Below are positions 43,120-53,671 of a stretch of 64,000 bases of DNA, piece after piece. The position numbers were made by a program, and so were the translations under genes. How positions within the stretch are numbered: position 1 is the stretch's first letter; every line of letters starts with the position of its first letter. Source of the DNA: Aureobasidium sp. EXF-3400 (taxonomy: Eukaryota > Ascomycota > Dothideomycetes > Dothideales > Saccotheciaceae); the NCBI GenBank assembly GCA_024195585.1, contig SWBL01000064.1, forward strand, positions 62,001 through 126,000, given 5' to 3'. Under the pieces are notes generated by a model. The model had not been told where the DNA came from and made no database searches. It saw nothing but the letters and a program-made list of their open reading frames with translations.

Positions 43120-45074
43120 ATGTCTGGAGCCGACTTACAGCGTATCGAGTCGTACCAAGTGCGCAACAAGATCCGCGAAGTTAAAATAACAGGACAGCCA
43201 AAGCTGACAGCTGCAACGTAGTACCCAGCGACCCATGTAGGACACTTGAGTGCCGGACAAGAGAAGGCACTGCTGGCTTTCAAAGAGCTATGTCAGCAGA
43301 AGGGATACTATAACCCAACCGGAGGCCCCAATGGACTGCCCAGCCACGATGACGAAACAATGCTGTGAGGCGAGATGGATGATCAGGAAAGACTCCTGCT
43401 GACCCAAGCAGGCGGTATTTGCGTGCTCGCAAGTTTGTCCCAGGCGAAGCGTTTGGCCAATTCAAGGACACAGAGGACTGGCGCAAGGAGAACCAGCTCG
43501 AGAAGCTCTACAACACCATCGATGTTGGCGAGTACGAGCAGACTCGTGTTTTGGTCGGTCCCTCACACCATAACGAGTCTGTCAGACTACTGACACTCTG
43601 CAGTATCCTCAATGGACTGGCCGACAAGACCGCCGCGGTATTCCTGTCTACCTTTTCGAAGTCGCCCACTTGAACAGCAAGGCCGTCTCGGCATACGAGG
43701 CCTCTACTACGTCTAAGAACCAATCCGTGCAGTCTAAGATACCTGCCAAGATGCTTCGTCTGTTCGCCCTTTACGAGAACCTCACCAACTTTGTGCTCCC
43801 TCTCTGCTCGGAGATGCCCCACCGTCCCTTCCCAGAAACACCCGTCTCACAATCAAGCAACATTGTTGACATCTCAAATGTTGGATTGAGACAATTCTGG
43901 AATCTGAAGAACCACATGCAAGATGCCAGTCAGCTGGCCACCGCACACTACCCCGAAACTCTGGACAGAATCTTCATTATTGGAGCACCATCGTTCTTCC
44001 CTACTGTTTGGAGCTGGGTCAAGAAGTGGTTTGATCCCATCACTGTTGTAAGTCTCGAATTCTGCATCACAGTTGACAGTCAAGAGACGCTAACACACCA
44101 AAAAGTCCAAGATCTTCATTCTTTCCAAGCAAGAAATGTACCCCACACTCTCCAAATACATCGATCCAGAGAACATCCCAGAGCAATATGGCGGCAAGTT
44201 GAAGTACAAGTTTGGTGAACTACCCAACATTGACCCAGACCTACACAACGTACTTCAGTGGACCTCACCGCATAAGCTCAATGGCATGGACACAATCCCC
44301 AGCGGTCCTATTAAATGGGTGACTGAACCGAACGGTGACAAGATCGCCGTCGCAGTAGGTACAGAGAACGGCAAGCCTCGCGAGCGCAAGGTCGCTATCG
44401 TCAAGTCATCACAGCAGCCTTCAGCAGCCGCCCCAGCTGCAAGCCAAGCGGCCAGACAAGACGCATCTATCTACAGAACCACCAGCGGCGTCGACACACA
44501 CCCTCCAAGCCCACCCCCAGGCCAGGAAACCATGCCCCCTCCAACCTACGATGGCACTCCCTCAACCGCAAGCCCGGCCACCACCCTCCCTGTGCGCGAA
44601 CACCATCAAGTCTCTTCCACGCAAACCTCTGCAAACCAGCCCAGCACAAACAGAACAGGCACAACAGGTACGAGCTACATCGCGCAAGCGCACACGCACG
44701 CCCACGGCACCATGGCCAATGGCACGCCCGACAAGCGCGAAGGCACTTTCGGCACCTATGGCGTAAACGAACCTAACACGATCGGACAGGCGCCTAAGGA
44801 ACACCCCATGCCTGAGCCCGAGGTACCGCAACCTTCTTATGTGGATCAGGCCAAGCAGGTTGCTGGTCAAGCGTATAGTACTGCTACCAATGTCGGTGCA
44901 AGCGCGTTGGCTGCTGTAGGCTATGGAACCAAGGAGGAGAACAAGGAAGCGGCTGAGGAGCAGGTCCCTCAAAAGCCGCAGGATCCGAGAGTCGACGCTA
45001 CGGGCGATAGAAACGTAGAGGAATATCTCCGCAGCAAGTACGAGAGCCGAGCTGCTGAAAAGGCAAAGAACTGA
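43120..45074 (+). CDS. Sec14-like CRAL-TRIO lipid-transfer protein
   Basis: Five exons (43120-43158, 43222-43364, 43412-43553, 43604-44047, 44106-45074) encode 578 aa; introns are 63, 47, 50 and 58 nt. CRAL-TRIO proteins of the Sec14 group exchange phosphatidylinositol and phosphatidylcholine between membranes. The N-terminal helical part reads HVGHLSAGQEKALLAFKEL and ETMLRYLRARKFVPGEAF. The lipid-binding domain follows: YPQWTGRQDRRGIPVYLFEV, VDISNVGLRQFWNLKNHMQD, PETLDRIFIIGAPSFFPTVW, SKIFILSKQEM and NIPEQYGGKLKYKFGE. The C-terminal 270 residues, beyond the usual Sec14 end, are Pro/Ser/Thr-rich and end in a charged segment (EEYLRSKYESRAAEKAKN). The short first exons were placed by matching the family pattern. 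Confidence 0.87.
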
Positions 45075-45408
45075 GAATAAATAAATGGTTTTCATGATTC
45101 AAAGGGTTAGGCGCTCGCAGGCATGGCGTCAAGATCGTCTGGAAACAAAAAAAACCAAATTCCTAGGATAAATCATTCAGCATAATATATAAAATATTTA
45201 GAGAATAACCGATTTTGGATGATTTAGCATCACTCAGAAACCAATGAAATGCAATTCGTACGAGGAATGTGTGCTTTGCAAAGTAATCGTAATATACAGA
45301 CTTTTTTCTCCACAATGACTAGCAGGAAAAAAAAAACAGGTAGAGAGTCAATATGACAGGAGGGAAACAAGTCTATGAGGAACGAACAAAGGGAAAGAGT
45401 CTGGTGAT
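45075..45408. other. convergent intergenic region, AT-rich
   Basis: Lies between the 3' ends of the Sec14-like (plus) and Mic26/27 (minus) genes. AT-rich, with poly-A/T runs, consistent with two transcript ends. Confidence 0.45.
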
Positions 45409-46325
45409 TTATTTGCTCTTTCTAACCCACTCCTCGACAGCTTCACGCACGCCCTGGACCTTGTCGACAGCCTGGTAGTAGCCCATCTGCGAGTGTGCCT
45501 TTCCAGTCTCAATGAAGTGGGAAACACCGTCGCGGACACGGATGTGGTTGTCACGGATGACGGGGTACTTCTCCTCGTACTTCCAGATAAGGTCGCCAAC
45601 GTTGCGGGTAGTGATGGGCAGAACGGCATACGAGGCACCCACACCAGTAGCCACGGGCACAATACCGCGCAGCAGGATGTTGCGGTTGCGAGCAATGATG
45701 CTGCCGGCCATTGCAGCTACAAGCACATAGACTCCACCGGGGAGAAGACGCTCGCCGCTCTCTCTAGGGGGAGCAAGTGATTGCACTGTGGAAACAAAAG
45801 AGTGTTCGAGGTTGAGGGCTTTGGTAAGGCCGGCGTCGATGTTGTCTTCGGCCTTGACGGCTTGGGCGTGCAGGAAGACACGGGCGCGCTTGATCTGCTC
45901 GGCAAGACGCTGGGTGGGAGTTGGGCTTGCGGGTTGACCAAGGACTCTGGCGGCGACGGTCTCGGCAGTGACTTTTGTGGATTGAGATTGGTTGTCGCGG
46001 ACCGGGGGAGTGACGGGCTCTGGGTTGAGGGTGGTCGCGTGGATAGCGGCGGGAGAGGGAGTGGCCTCGAGAGGGGTGTCGTAGATGGGCTTGCGCGTGT
46101 GCTGCATCATGATGTGAGACGAGGGAAGTAGAAGATATTCAAGCGAGTGTTCGTACGTGTGTAAGCTCCTCGGCATAGGCGGTTCTCTGAGGGTAGAGAG
46201 CAAGCGAGGCCATAGTTAGGGCTGCCACGGGCGCGGCGCGCTGGATACAGCGTCAGTAGAGGTCAATTGGCAAGCGCATGTATGCAGGCTCGACTCACAT
46301 GCCGTAGGAGAGGCTGGAAGGCCAT
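45409..46325 (-). CDS. MICOS complex subunit Mic26/Mic27 (apolipoprotein O-like)
   Basis: Inner-membrane protein of the mitochondrial MICOS complex, which shapes cristae junctions. Three exons, 46325-46299 (27 nt), 46240-46157 and 46101-45409, give 267 aa, with introns of 58 and 55 nt. The N-terminus (MAFQPLLRHRAAPVAALTMA...) looks like a mitochondrial presequence. KKPIYD-like motif: HTRKPIYDTPLE. The apolipoprotein-O-type core reads GERLLPGGVYVLVAAMAGSI, then IARNRNILLRGIVPVATGVG and ASYAVLPITTRNVGDLIWKY, with two hydrophobic stretches. It ends with VDKVQGVREAVEEWVRKSK. The first exons were recovered by matching the family N-terminus. It starts 191 bases from the Oct1 gene on the opposite strand. 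Confidence 0.88.
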
Positions 46326-46516
46326 TGTGAGGGAGTCGACGGCGGGTTGGACGTGCGTATCTACAGACAAGACGAAGGGCAGAAGTGAGAGCTGCGCCGG
46401 CTGCCACTCCCCATCTCCACCCTCGGACCAAAAGTCCCCGGTCGATAATCGTCACCCGACGACACAAATATCAAATGACGCTGTCTGTTTCTTGAGCATT
46501 CAAAGAGAGATCGAGA
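46326..46516. promoter_or_regulatory. shared divergent promoter of Mic26/27 and Oct1
   Basis: Only 191 bases separate the two start codons. Both genes encode mitochondrial proteins, so a shared bidirectional promoter is likely. No specific factor site is claimed. Confidence 0.5.
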
Positions 46517-48901
46517 ATGCTCAAGCCTCCTCCGATAAGGCCCTGGACATGTGCCAAATGCCTCCGCCATGAACCTCGTCGCCGTCTAGCCACCGCCGCT
46601 ACTTCCGCGACCGCCAACCCAACTTCCGCCCCGCCGCCGCTTGTATCGCATACCGACCCCAATACGTCGCACCAGGATGCTACCCTACGCCAAATCTTTG
46701 ACTCGCAGCCCTTCTGGAAGGAGTTTTCTGCCAGGCAAACTCATCCCTCAAAGAAATCCCTAGGCCTCTTCCAGAACCGCTACCTGACCAGACCCGAAGG
46801 CTTCGAGCACTTTGCATCTGTTACTCTCGCAAAATGCAAGCGCATAGTCACGAAAGTCCTGGCATACAGCAGTGCCGACCAATACAAGAATATTGCAAAA
46901 GATCTGGATCGTCTGAGTGACTTGCTATGTCGAGTCATCGACCTGTCCGACTTTGTTCGCTCCACACACCCAGACAGAAACATCCAAGCTGCTGCTACTC
47001 AGGCATATGCTCAGATGTTTGAGTACATGAATGTCTTGAATACCACTACCGGCCTGAACGACCAACTAAAAGCTGCTCTTGCCATTCCTGAAGTCGTCGC
47101 ATCCTGGAGTGAGGAAGAATTGACTGTTGCCAACATTCTTGCCAGAGACTTTGCGAAGTCTGCTATCGATTTGTCCGATACCGATCGTCAGGCTTTTGTA
47201 GAGCTCTCCAATGAGATTGCTGAGGTCGGACCCGAGTTTGTCGATCAAATGGTACCCGAGACACCACTCCTCAAGCTTCCTAGCAGCAAGCTGAAAGGTA
47301 TGGATCCTCTGGTCGTACGTCAGTTGACCAGGTGGGGCAGTGTTTCTCTGCCTGCTATTGGTATGCCTGCTTCCCTAGCTCTGCGTACTGTAGAAGACGC
47401 GGACACGCGACGAGAGATTTACATGGCCAACCGCACATCCGCCAGAGCGAACATCGAACGTCTAGAACATCTGCTGCAACGACGCGCCGAGCTTGCTCGT
47501 CTGTCTGGACACGACTCCTTTGCTCACATGGCTCTATCCGATAAAATGGCAAAAAGTCCAGAAGCAGTGGTCAAGTTCTTGGACGCGCTGGCCGCCGACA
47601 ATGCTCCGCGTGTGCAATCAGAGATTCAGGAGTTACTAGAGATGAAGAATTCTGATGCTCAGAGTGGAAATTTCCCTGGCGAACTCAATGCATGGGATAG
47701 AGATTATTATCAACATCGCCTCTTATCATCCATGAGATCAAAGACCCGCACACCTGATGTACTTTCAGCTTACTTTTCACTTGGTACCGTCATGCAAGGG
47801 TTATCGCGCCTCTTCCACCGTCTCTATGGTATTCGTCTTGTGCCAAAGGAGGCCGCTCCCGGCGAGACTTGGAACAACGACGTGCGCCGCTTGGACGTTA
47901 TTGACGACCGCGAAGGTCACGTCGCAGTAATCTACTGTGATCTTTTCGAACGAGCTGGAAAGTCTCCCAACCCAGCACACTTCACCCTGCGCTGCAGCCG
48001 CCGCATTCTCCCCGACGAACTCGAAGAAGCAGAAGCCTTGCGAAACGCAACAGGCGATCTCTTCGACACTGCACAAGAAGCTGCCACAGATGGCTTAGCA
48101 ATCAACAAATCCAAACGCGATAACAACGAATTGTACCAACTACCTACCATTGCGTTAATTTGTGACTTTGCCATTCCGCAAGGAGGAGCAACTAAACGAC
48201 CTGCTTTGCTCACATTCAGAGAAGTCCAAACGCTGTTCCATGAAATGGGCCATGCTTTGCACTCTATCTGCGGCCGCACGGCTCTCCAGAATGTCAGTGG
48301 TACTCGCTGCGCCACCGATTTCGCAGAACTGCCTTCAGTGTTGATGGAGCACTTTGCCTCTGCGCCAGAAGTCCTAGCCTTGTACGCCCGTCACTGGGAA
48401 ACCGATAAACCCCTGGATGCAACCAGGGTCGCCGAAAGAGTAAACCTAGACACTCACAGTCAAGGCACAGAAACCGAAGCACAGATCCTATTGGCAATGC
48501 TGGATCAAACCTACCACTCCAAACTACCTTTAAACCAAAACTTTGACTCGACGAGAACATATCACGATGTGTGGCACAAATACTCTTCACTGCCTGAACC
48601 GGCAGGCACATCTTGGCAAGGCTTTTTCGGGCATTTGTTTGGGTATGGCGCTACGTATTATTCGTATCTCTTTGATCGCGCCATTGCGGGAAAGATTTGG
48701 AAAGATGTGTTTAAGAGGAGCAACATGGGTGCTGTGGATCCTGAAGCTGGAGCAAGGTTTAGAGATGAGGTTTTGAGACATGGTGGTGGTAGGGATGGGT
48801 GGCATTGTGTTGCTGGTGTGTTGAAGGATAAGACTGGACTGCTTGCTGAAGGTGGTGAAGAGGCTATGGGTATGGTAGGTCAGTGGGGTGTCAAGGACTA
48901 G
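46517..48901 (+). CDS. OCT1: mitochondrial intermediate peptidase (M3 metalloprotease)
   Basis: Removes an octapeptide from the N-terminus of imported mitochondrial proteins after the main presequence cut. Single exon, 794 aa, normal for the family. The zinc site HEMGH is at residues 575-579 in QTLFHEMGHALHSICGRTAL. Other M3 family blocks are FYATDFAELPS-like (RCATDFAELPSVLMEHFAS), GYGATYYSYLFDRAIAGKIW near the end, and GLFQNRYLTRPEGFEHFASV in the N-terminal part. The first 35 residues (MLKPPPIRPWTCAKCLRHEP, then RRRLATAA) form a basic mitochondrial presequence. The ATG at 46517 is the first in frame. Confidence 0.93.
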   Translation: MLKPPPIRPWTCAKCLRHEPRRRLATAATSATANPTSAPPPLVSHTDPNTSHQDATLRQIFDSQPFWKEFSARQTHPSKKSLGLFQNRYLTRPEGFEHFASVTLAKCKRIVTKVLAYSSADQYKNIAKDLDRLSDLLCRVIDLSDFVRSTHPDRNIQAAATQAYAQMFEYMNVLNTTTGLNDQLKAALAIPEVVASWSEEELTVANILARDFAKSAIDLSDTDRQAFVELSNEIAEVGPEFVDQMVPETPLLKLPSSKLKGMDPLVVRQLTRWGSVSLPAIGMPASLALRTVEDADTRREIYMANRTSARANIERLEHLLQRRAELARLSGHDSFAHMALSDKMAKSPEAVVKFLDALAADNAPRVQSEIQELLEMKNSDAQSGNFPGELNAWDRDYYQHRLLSSMRSKTRTPDVLSAYFSLGTVMQGLSRLFHRLYGIRLVPKEAAPGETWNNDVRRLDVIDDREGHVAVIYCDLFERAGKSPNPAHFTLRCSRRILPDELEEAEALRNATGDLFDTAQEAATDGLAINKSKRDNNELYQLPTIALICDFAIPQGGATKRPALLTFREVQTLFHEMGHALHSICGRTALQNVSGTRCATDFAELPSVLMEHFASAPEVLALYARHWETDKPLDATRVAERVNLDTHSQGTETEAQILLAMLDQTYHSKLPLNQNFDSTRTYHDVWHKYSSLPEPAGTSWQGFFGHLFGYGATYYSYLFDRAIAGKIWKDVFKRSNMGAVDPEAGARFRDEVLRHGGGRDGWHCVAGVLKDKTGLLAEGGEEAMGMVGQWGVKD

Positions 48902-49202
48902 AGTAGATCTTGTACCCTTCCCGTGTGCTATAGTATGTAAAATGTACCTATAAAAATGCACAATGTAATCAGGAAACAGGACGGTATCCACTGAGAGCCA
49001 ACATCGTACCTGCTCTCTCTGGACACACCTCTGTTTCTCAAAATAATAGTGCCTTTTTATAGTGTACTATTTGCTTTTTCGCTGTAGTAGGAGCAACTGT
49101 CCCTTCCGTCATTGCGTTAGCAGATGCATCAACTTTGACACGCAGTAAGAATCATATATAATAAACCTCTGTACGCTAAACAACCTTACCCAAAGCGATT
49201 CC

Positions 49203-49252
49203 AGCTTCTGTTTCACCGACGCTAGCTTCTGCTGCACCGACGCTAGCTTCAC
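49203..49252. repeat. 21-bp tandem repeat, 2.4 copies
   Basis: Two full units at 49203-49223 and 49224-49244 differ at two bases; a partial third follows. In the minus-strand reading each unit is a seven-residue heptad (SVQQKLA, SVKQKLE), as in a coiled coil. Confidence 0.7.
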
Positions 49253-49299
49253 CTTCGGAGATCTTGCCTTCTCTGCCACGTGAAGGACAAATATGCGAC

Positions 49300-49660
49300 C
49301 GACGTTCGACAACCAGGTCGATGTCGACATGACTCTCCATCGACACGCTCGTGGTATAGATAAAGTGCTAAAGGCTACGGATACAAAGCACGAGTCACGA
49401 ATTTCTCGGAGGGAAGGGTGGCTTAAAGCTGGGTGGGTGGCTACAATCGATAACCGGGTCTGCGTCGACATGGCTGTCGATTGACATGCTTGTCGTGTCG
49501 GTAAGGTGACCGATGCTACGACGGAAGGAAAGCACGAGTATCGTCTGCATGGAGAGACGGATACGGAGATCCGATCAATGAGACAGCCGGGTAGACGTCG
49601 AGGTAGTTCTTTTGTTGACAATCCCGTCTTGTCGGTGAGGAGACAGAACGTACGGATTGC
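49300..49660. repeat. degenerate direct repeat, unit about 141-144 bp
   Basis: Segments beginning near 49300 and 49446 align: each has CGACATG-G/A-CT (49325 and 49466) and AAAGCACGAGT (49385 and 49529), 141-144 bases apart. A weaker third copy may follow from 49590. In the plus frame the first two copies read FDNQVDVDM...KHESR and IDNRVCVDM...KHEYR. Confidence 0.55.
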
Positions 49661-49765
49661 AACCACGATATGACGATCAGAACGAAGCACGACCAGGAGA
49701 GAGTGGTTGATGGTTGGTTCTCTTATATTGTACATTCTATATATGCTGTTCCCTATCTTATTCAA

Positions 49766-50774
49766 TCAAGTAGCAGTGCTCTCGCCCTTGCCATCCTTGG
49801 CCTCTTGTCCTTTGGGCACAATCTTGAGCGAGAAATCCACATGCTTGGTGCCCTGATGGATACTACTCGAAGAAATAACATCAACATCATCACTAACATA
49901 ATCACTCACATTGTCTTCGGTCAAGCCACCGCTGACCTCGACCAGAGGACCTCTAGGACCACTGCCGTACTTCTCTTTCAGACTTCTCGCGGTCTTCTTC
50001 ATCTCTTCTGGTGTAAAGTTGTCCAGCATCACTACATCGGCACCTGCGTCGCATGCTTGTTCGGCTTCATCGAGCGATTGACATTCTACTTCGACCTTGA
50101 TGGCGAAACCGCCAGCGGCTTTTGCGGCGGAGACGGCGGTGGCGATGTTGTTGTTGCAGGCCCAGATGTGGTTGTCTTTGAGCATTGTCATGGTAGACAG
50201 GTCTTGACGGTGGGGATCGCAACCACCGACGATCATGCCGTACTTTTCGACCAGGCGGAAGCCGGGAGTAGTCTTTCTGGTGCCGGCGAGGGTGTTTTTG
50301 TAGCCGGTGTTGCGGAGGAGGGTGAGGAGGGATTGGGATCTGTTGCGCAATGGATTAGCTTCTCGTTGTGAAGCAGGACGAAGGAAGAGGTAAAACACAC
50401 TTTGTCGCAATGCCTGAACATCTAGCGACGACATTCAAGGCCACTCTCTCGCCGAGCAAAAGGTTCCGTGTAGGTCCTGTGACAGTGGCTACATGCTGCT
50501 TTCCATTCTGGCCTACGAGGTCGCCTTCCTTGACCAACCACTCGACTTTACACTCCAACTGCTTGAAGATCTCGTCCACGAAAGGAACACCAGCAAGGAT
50601 ACCAGGAGACTTGGCGAGTAGGCGAGCAGTAGCGGGTGCGGCGCCTACAACGAAACCGCCATAGTCGAAGGATGGAGTGTCTTCAGCTAGCCAGGCGCTG
50701 ATGACGCTGGTCCAGGATGGTGGCAGCAGATGTGCCGGGTTGCCATGGGCGGGTGCTCCTGAGGTGATTGGCAT
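49766..50774 (-). CDS. BNA6: nicotinate-nucleotide pyrophosphorylase (quinolinate phosphoribosyltransferase)
   Basis: Converts quinolinate and PRPP to nicotinate mononucleotide in de novo NAD synthesis. Exons 50774-50401 and 50339-49766 with a 61-nt intron give 315 aa, normal for the family. Family blocks seen: [20 protein letters not shown] at the N-terminus, [20 protein letters not shown] up to the splice, and then [20 protein letters not shown] with the conserved TRKT. These are followed by [47 protein letters not shown], and [16 protein letters not shown]. The enzyme looks complete with all substrate-binding blocks. It is codirectional with nothing nearby; the two flanking intervals are free of genes. 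Confidence 0.93.
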
Positions 50775-51170
50775 GTCTGGCAGAAATGTGTGAGTCTTGC
50801 TTGGAGAAGTTCAAGCACGTCAATGACAGCCGTCACTTCCATATGGAGATGGCGGGGCTTCGCGGGGTTGCCATCTGCTGATTAGGTAATGAGATGGAGC
50901 TTAGTCATCAAGTCGAACGTGTCCGACTCACACCAGGTCAACATGCTGAATTCGTTACAACGACTTCAAAGAGTGTATACAAAGTTGTTTGACAGATCTT
51001 GGTCAGAGCCAATACGTAGACTGAAGCCGTGTCGGATCTCTAGTAAGTCTAACAGGTCCTAGCCGCTCGAAGGGAACATGATTTGCCTAGTGAGAGGTGC
51101 CTATCAACCTTCAACTTATATACGGTCCTCACCTGTCCATCTGTATACTTAACACCTGTAAAGATTTAGT
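50775..51170. other. divergent intergenic region Bna6 / NmrA-like gene
   Basis: About 400 bases between start codons on opposite strands. Promoter region of both; no site recognised. Confidence 0.45.
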
Positions 51171-52427
51171 ATGCCTAACAACATTCTTGTAACTGGAGGC
51201 TCAGGCTATCTGGGCGGAACCCTTCTGCATCGCTTGAAGCTAGCTGAACTTCAAACTTACAACACCCTCTACGCTCTGGTCAGGACCAAATCTCAAGCTC
51301 AAGCCGTCAAGCAATATGGCGCCCAGCCTCTGAACTTTGATTCTTATAATGCCGAAGCGGTTGAAGAAGCTGTGTTGAAATACGAAATCAACATCGTCTT
51401 TTTGCTTCACGATGCAATCAAACCTGGGGCTCGGGTAAACTTCATCAAGGCGCTCTCAACTTTGAAAGAGAAGAATGGGACAGAGGTGCATCTACTACAT
51501 GTAGGCCCGGATATTCTTTGTCTGGGATCAGCAATATTGATGATTTCAAGACCAGCGGAGCAAAATCGATCTCCTCGCACGTCAACGCACCCGTGAACGA
51601 ACCATTCTCGGATCTTGGTGAAACAATCTATGAGATCCAGAAGCACACGGATCCTGGAAGCTCGATCTTGTCTCAAGTAGGTCTTTTTGCTACTGGCTGC
51701 AATCAAAGTTAACAGTTCAGCTTGTCCAGACAAACAACACTGTGACCGAGCTCAGCGCGTCCCTCGGTGTCCGCAGCTACGTTGTTATGCCATGTATCGT
51801 TTGTATGCTCCTTCTGAGAGCTCAAGTTTTGGTACAACAGCACTAATACTTACATTCAGATGGGAAGGGCGAAGGCTTCGGCAACCAGATCTCCATACAG
51901 ACTCCCGCCATAGTGAATGCCGCAAAAGCAGCAAAGAAAGTCTACAGAGTAGACTTGGATCGTCCCGTGCGTAGACACTCGCTCCGGTCTGCTCGAATCA
52001 TTGCTAAACCCAGGTCCAGGTCTGGCCAGTCTGTCATGTGGGCGATAATGCCAATCTATATATTCAGATTCTTCGCAACATCCTCTCAGGCAAAGAACAG
52101 GATTATGGAAAGAAAGAGTATTATCTTGCTTCTCCCGGTAGCGTGGCCTGGGATGACATATACGCCCATATGGCCAAAACACTTCACGAGCGTGGCATTG
52201 TTACCGACCCTCAGGTTAAACCAGCCGATGACGCTGCGCTTGAGAGAATGGCTGCCGGACTTGGTTGTGGTAAAGACCTCGTGGCTCTACAACTAGGTGG
52301 GAGATGTATGCTCACCGCGGAGCACGGAAAGAAGATCGGATGGCAGCCACAGTATCCTGCCGAGCATATCTTGGACGCACTTGAGGAGGAGGTGGACTTG
52401 ATCTTGAGAAACAAAGGCAGGGATTGA
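51171..52427 (+). CDS. NmrA-like NAD(P)-binding epimerase/reductase family protein
   Basis: Five exons (51171-51500, 51551-51676, 51721-51802, 51860-51966, 52020-52427) encode 350 aa; introns are 50, 44, 57 and 53 nt. The N-terminus has a Rossmann nucleotide-binding loop, ILVTGGSGYLGGTLLHRL. Later parts match the extended-SDR / NmrA-like proteins common in ascomycetes: LLHTSGAKSISSHV across the first splice, NNTVTELSASLGVRSYVVMP, CIVYGKGEGFGNQISIQT across the third splice, RPVWPVCHVGDN across the fourth, and YYLASPGSVAWDDIYAHMAK. Near the end is LTAEHGKKIGWQPQYPAEHI. The splice choices were made so that these conserved stretches stay open. The substrate cannot be told; such proteins are often in secondary metabolism or act as redox sensors. 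Confidence 0.85.
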
Positions 52428-53671
52428 ACCTTGGCCTTCCACGAGACAAGCCGCAGTGTAGAAGACGACGAAGATAGCTCAAGGTCGAACGATAGGTGTT
52501 TGCAAGTCAAACCATAGGCATCGTGGACTAAATCGCGGCGGCAGGGGTGATACGGTCGAGCATGCAGTCATCCTTACGCTTTCAGACTCCACTCGTACTC
52601 GTATGGATATGAAGTTGTTCTCGAGGCTCTCGCATTGTGGCTGCGGTAGATCTGTAGTGTGATGTGGCGTGCCAGGTGTGACGTGATTACGAGGAGGGTC
52701 GAGATACTCCCTGACTCGACCATGCCGCCAGTGCATCATCCGACGTCGCCCGGAACTTTAAAAGCCAAAGTAGACCTCAAGTCCCGTTGAAGAGGTGCCT
52801 TAGTTTCGTGGCCGACGGCGCGATGGCCGGATCTCAAATGCTCTGGATATATCGTGCATGAAACTGCCTGCAGCATATGCCATGTGTGTTCATGTCTGAC
52901 GAACATCCTGCGAGATGTGTGTTCCACAAAATTGGGATTCGTTACCAAACTGCGAAAGAAGCAGCATGCAAGACCCACGCACTAGCCAAACTTGCAGGTA
53001 CTCGCTATACCATTCTTCAATCTCCTATGCTATACACACTGGCCCAGTGGCTTCCCGTGTGCGGGTTTTATCCTGGCTAAATTATCTTGGAAAAGCTTGG
53101 AAGGTACAGCCTTCCCGCCGACTCGCCGGTGTGAGCGGCCGGCTTTTGATTTCGTCTGCCAGACTCCGTTTGACATATGCAGGGCAACTACCCAGTGCAG
53201 CAGAACTGACAAGTCTGAAGCCTTCTTGTCACATTCGGCTGACGATGTTGTTGCATACCTTCGTGTTCCGTCAGGGCATCAAGGTCGAGTCATGCCCGGA
53301 GTCAGGACACATTCTATGTGATAACGACCCCAACAATCATCACTTCCCCGCAGACCACAAACCCCAACATCGCCTATCTTTCCCTTATCTTTTTGACCCC
53401 AACCCACACCATGTCTTGGGCGGCCATCGAAACAGCAAAGAAGCAATCCCATCCAATCGTGCTCATATCTCGTCGGTCACCCTGGTCAATGGCCATGATA
53501 CAGTTGCGGCTCTTCGAGTTCCTGCTTATCGTCTCACGTGGCTCATCAAGATACGATGTTGGGGTAAGTCATGACTAGCACTCCAACATGGACTACTCAA
53601 GTACGAGTATCCACTGTCGTTCTTGATCTCCAGCATTCAGTGTTCTGTCCAGCAGTGGCAATAGATCCATC
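52428..53671. other. 1.2 kb intergenic interval
   Basis: Several overlapping short open frames, none with a domain or a convincing splice partner. No RNA gene or repeat recognised. Confidence 0.4.

Larger units (their letters stand above)
48902..49765. other. interval with degenerate repeats (see repeat entries)
   Basis: Lies between the 3' ends of Oct1 (plus) and Bna6 (minus). A 630-base minus-strand open frame from the ATG at 49735 to 49109 covers the repeats. Its product (with SVQQKLASVKQKLESL near the end) has no recognised domain, so it is not called as a gene. Confidence 0.4.

Noticed and set aside
49109..49735. Minus-strand open frame of about 208 codons across the repeat patch
   Set aside because: Length is explained by repeats with a period that is a multiple of three; no domain and the plus frame shows equal or better conservation.
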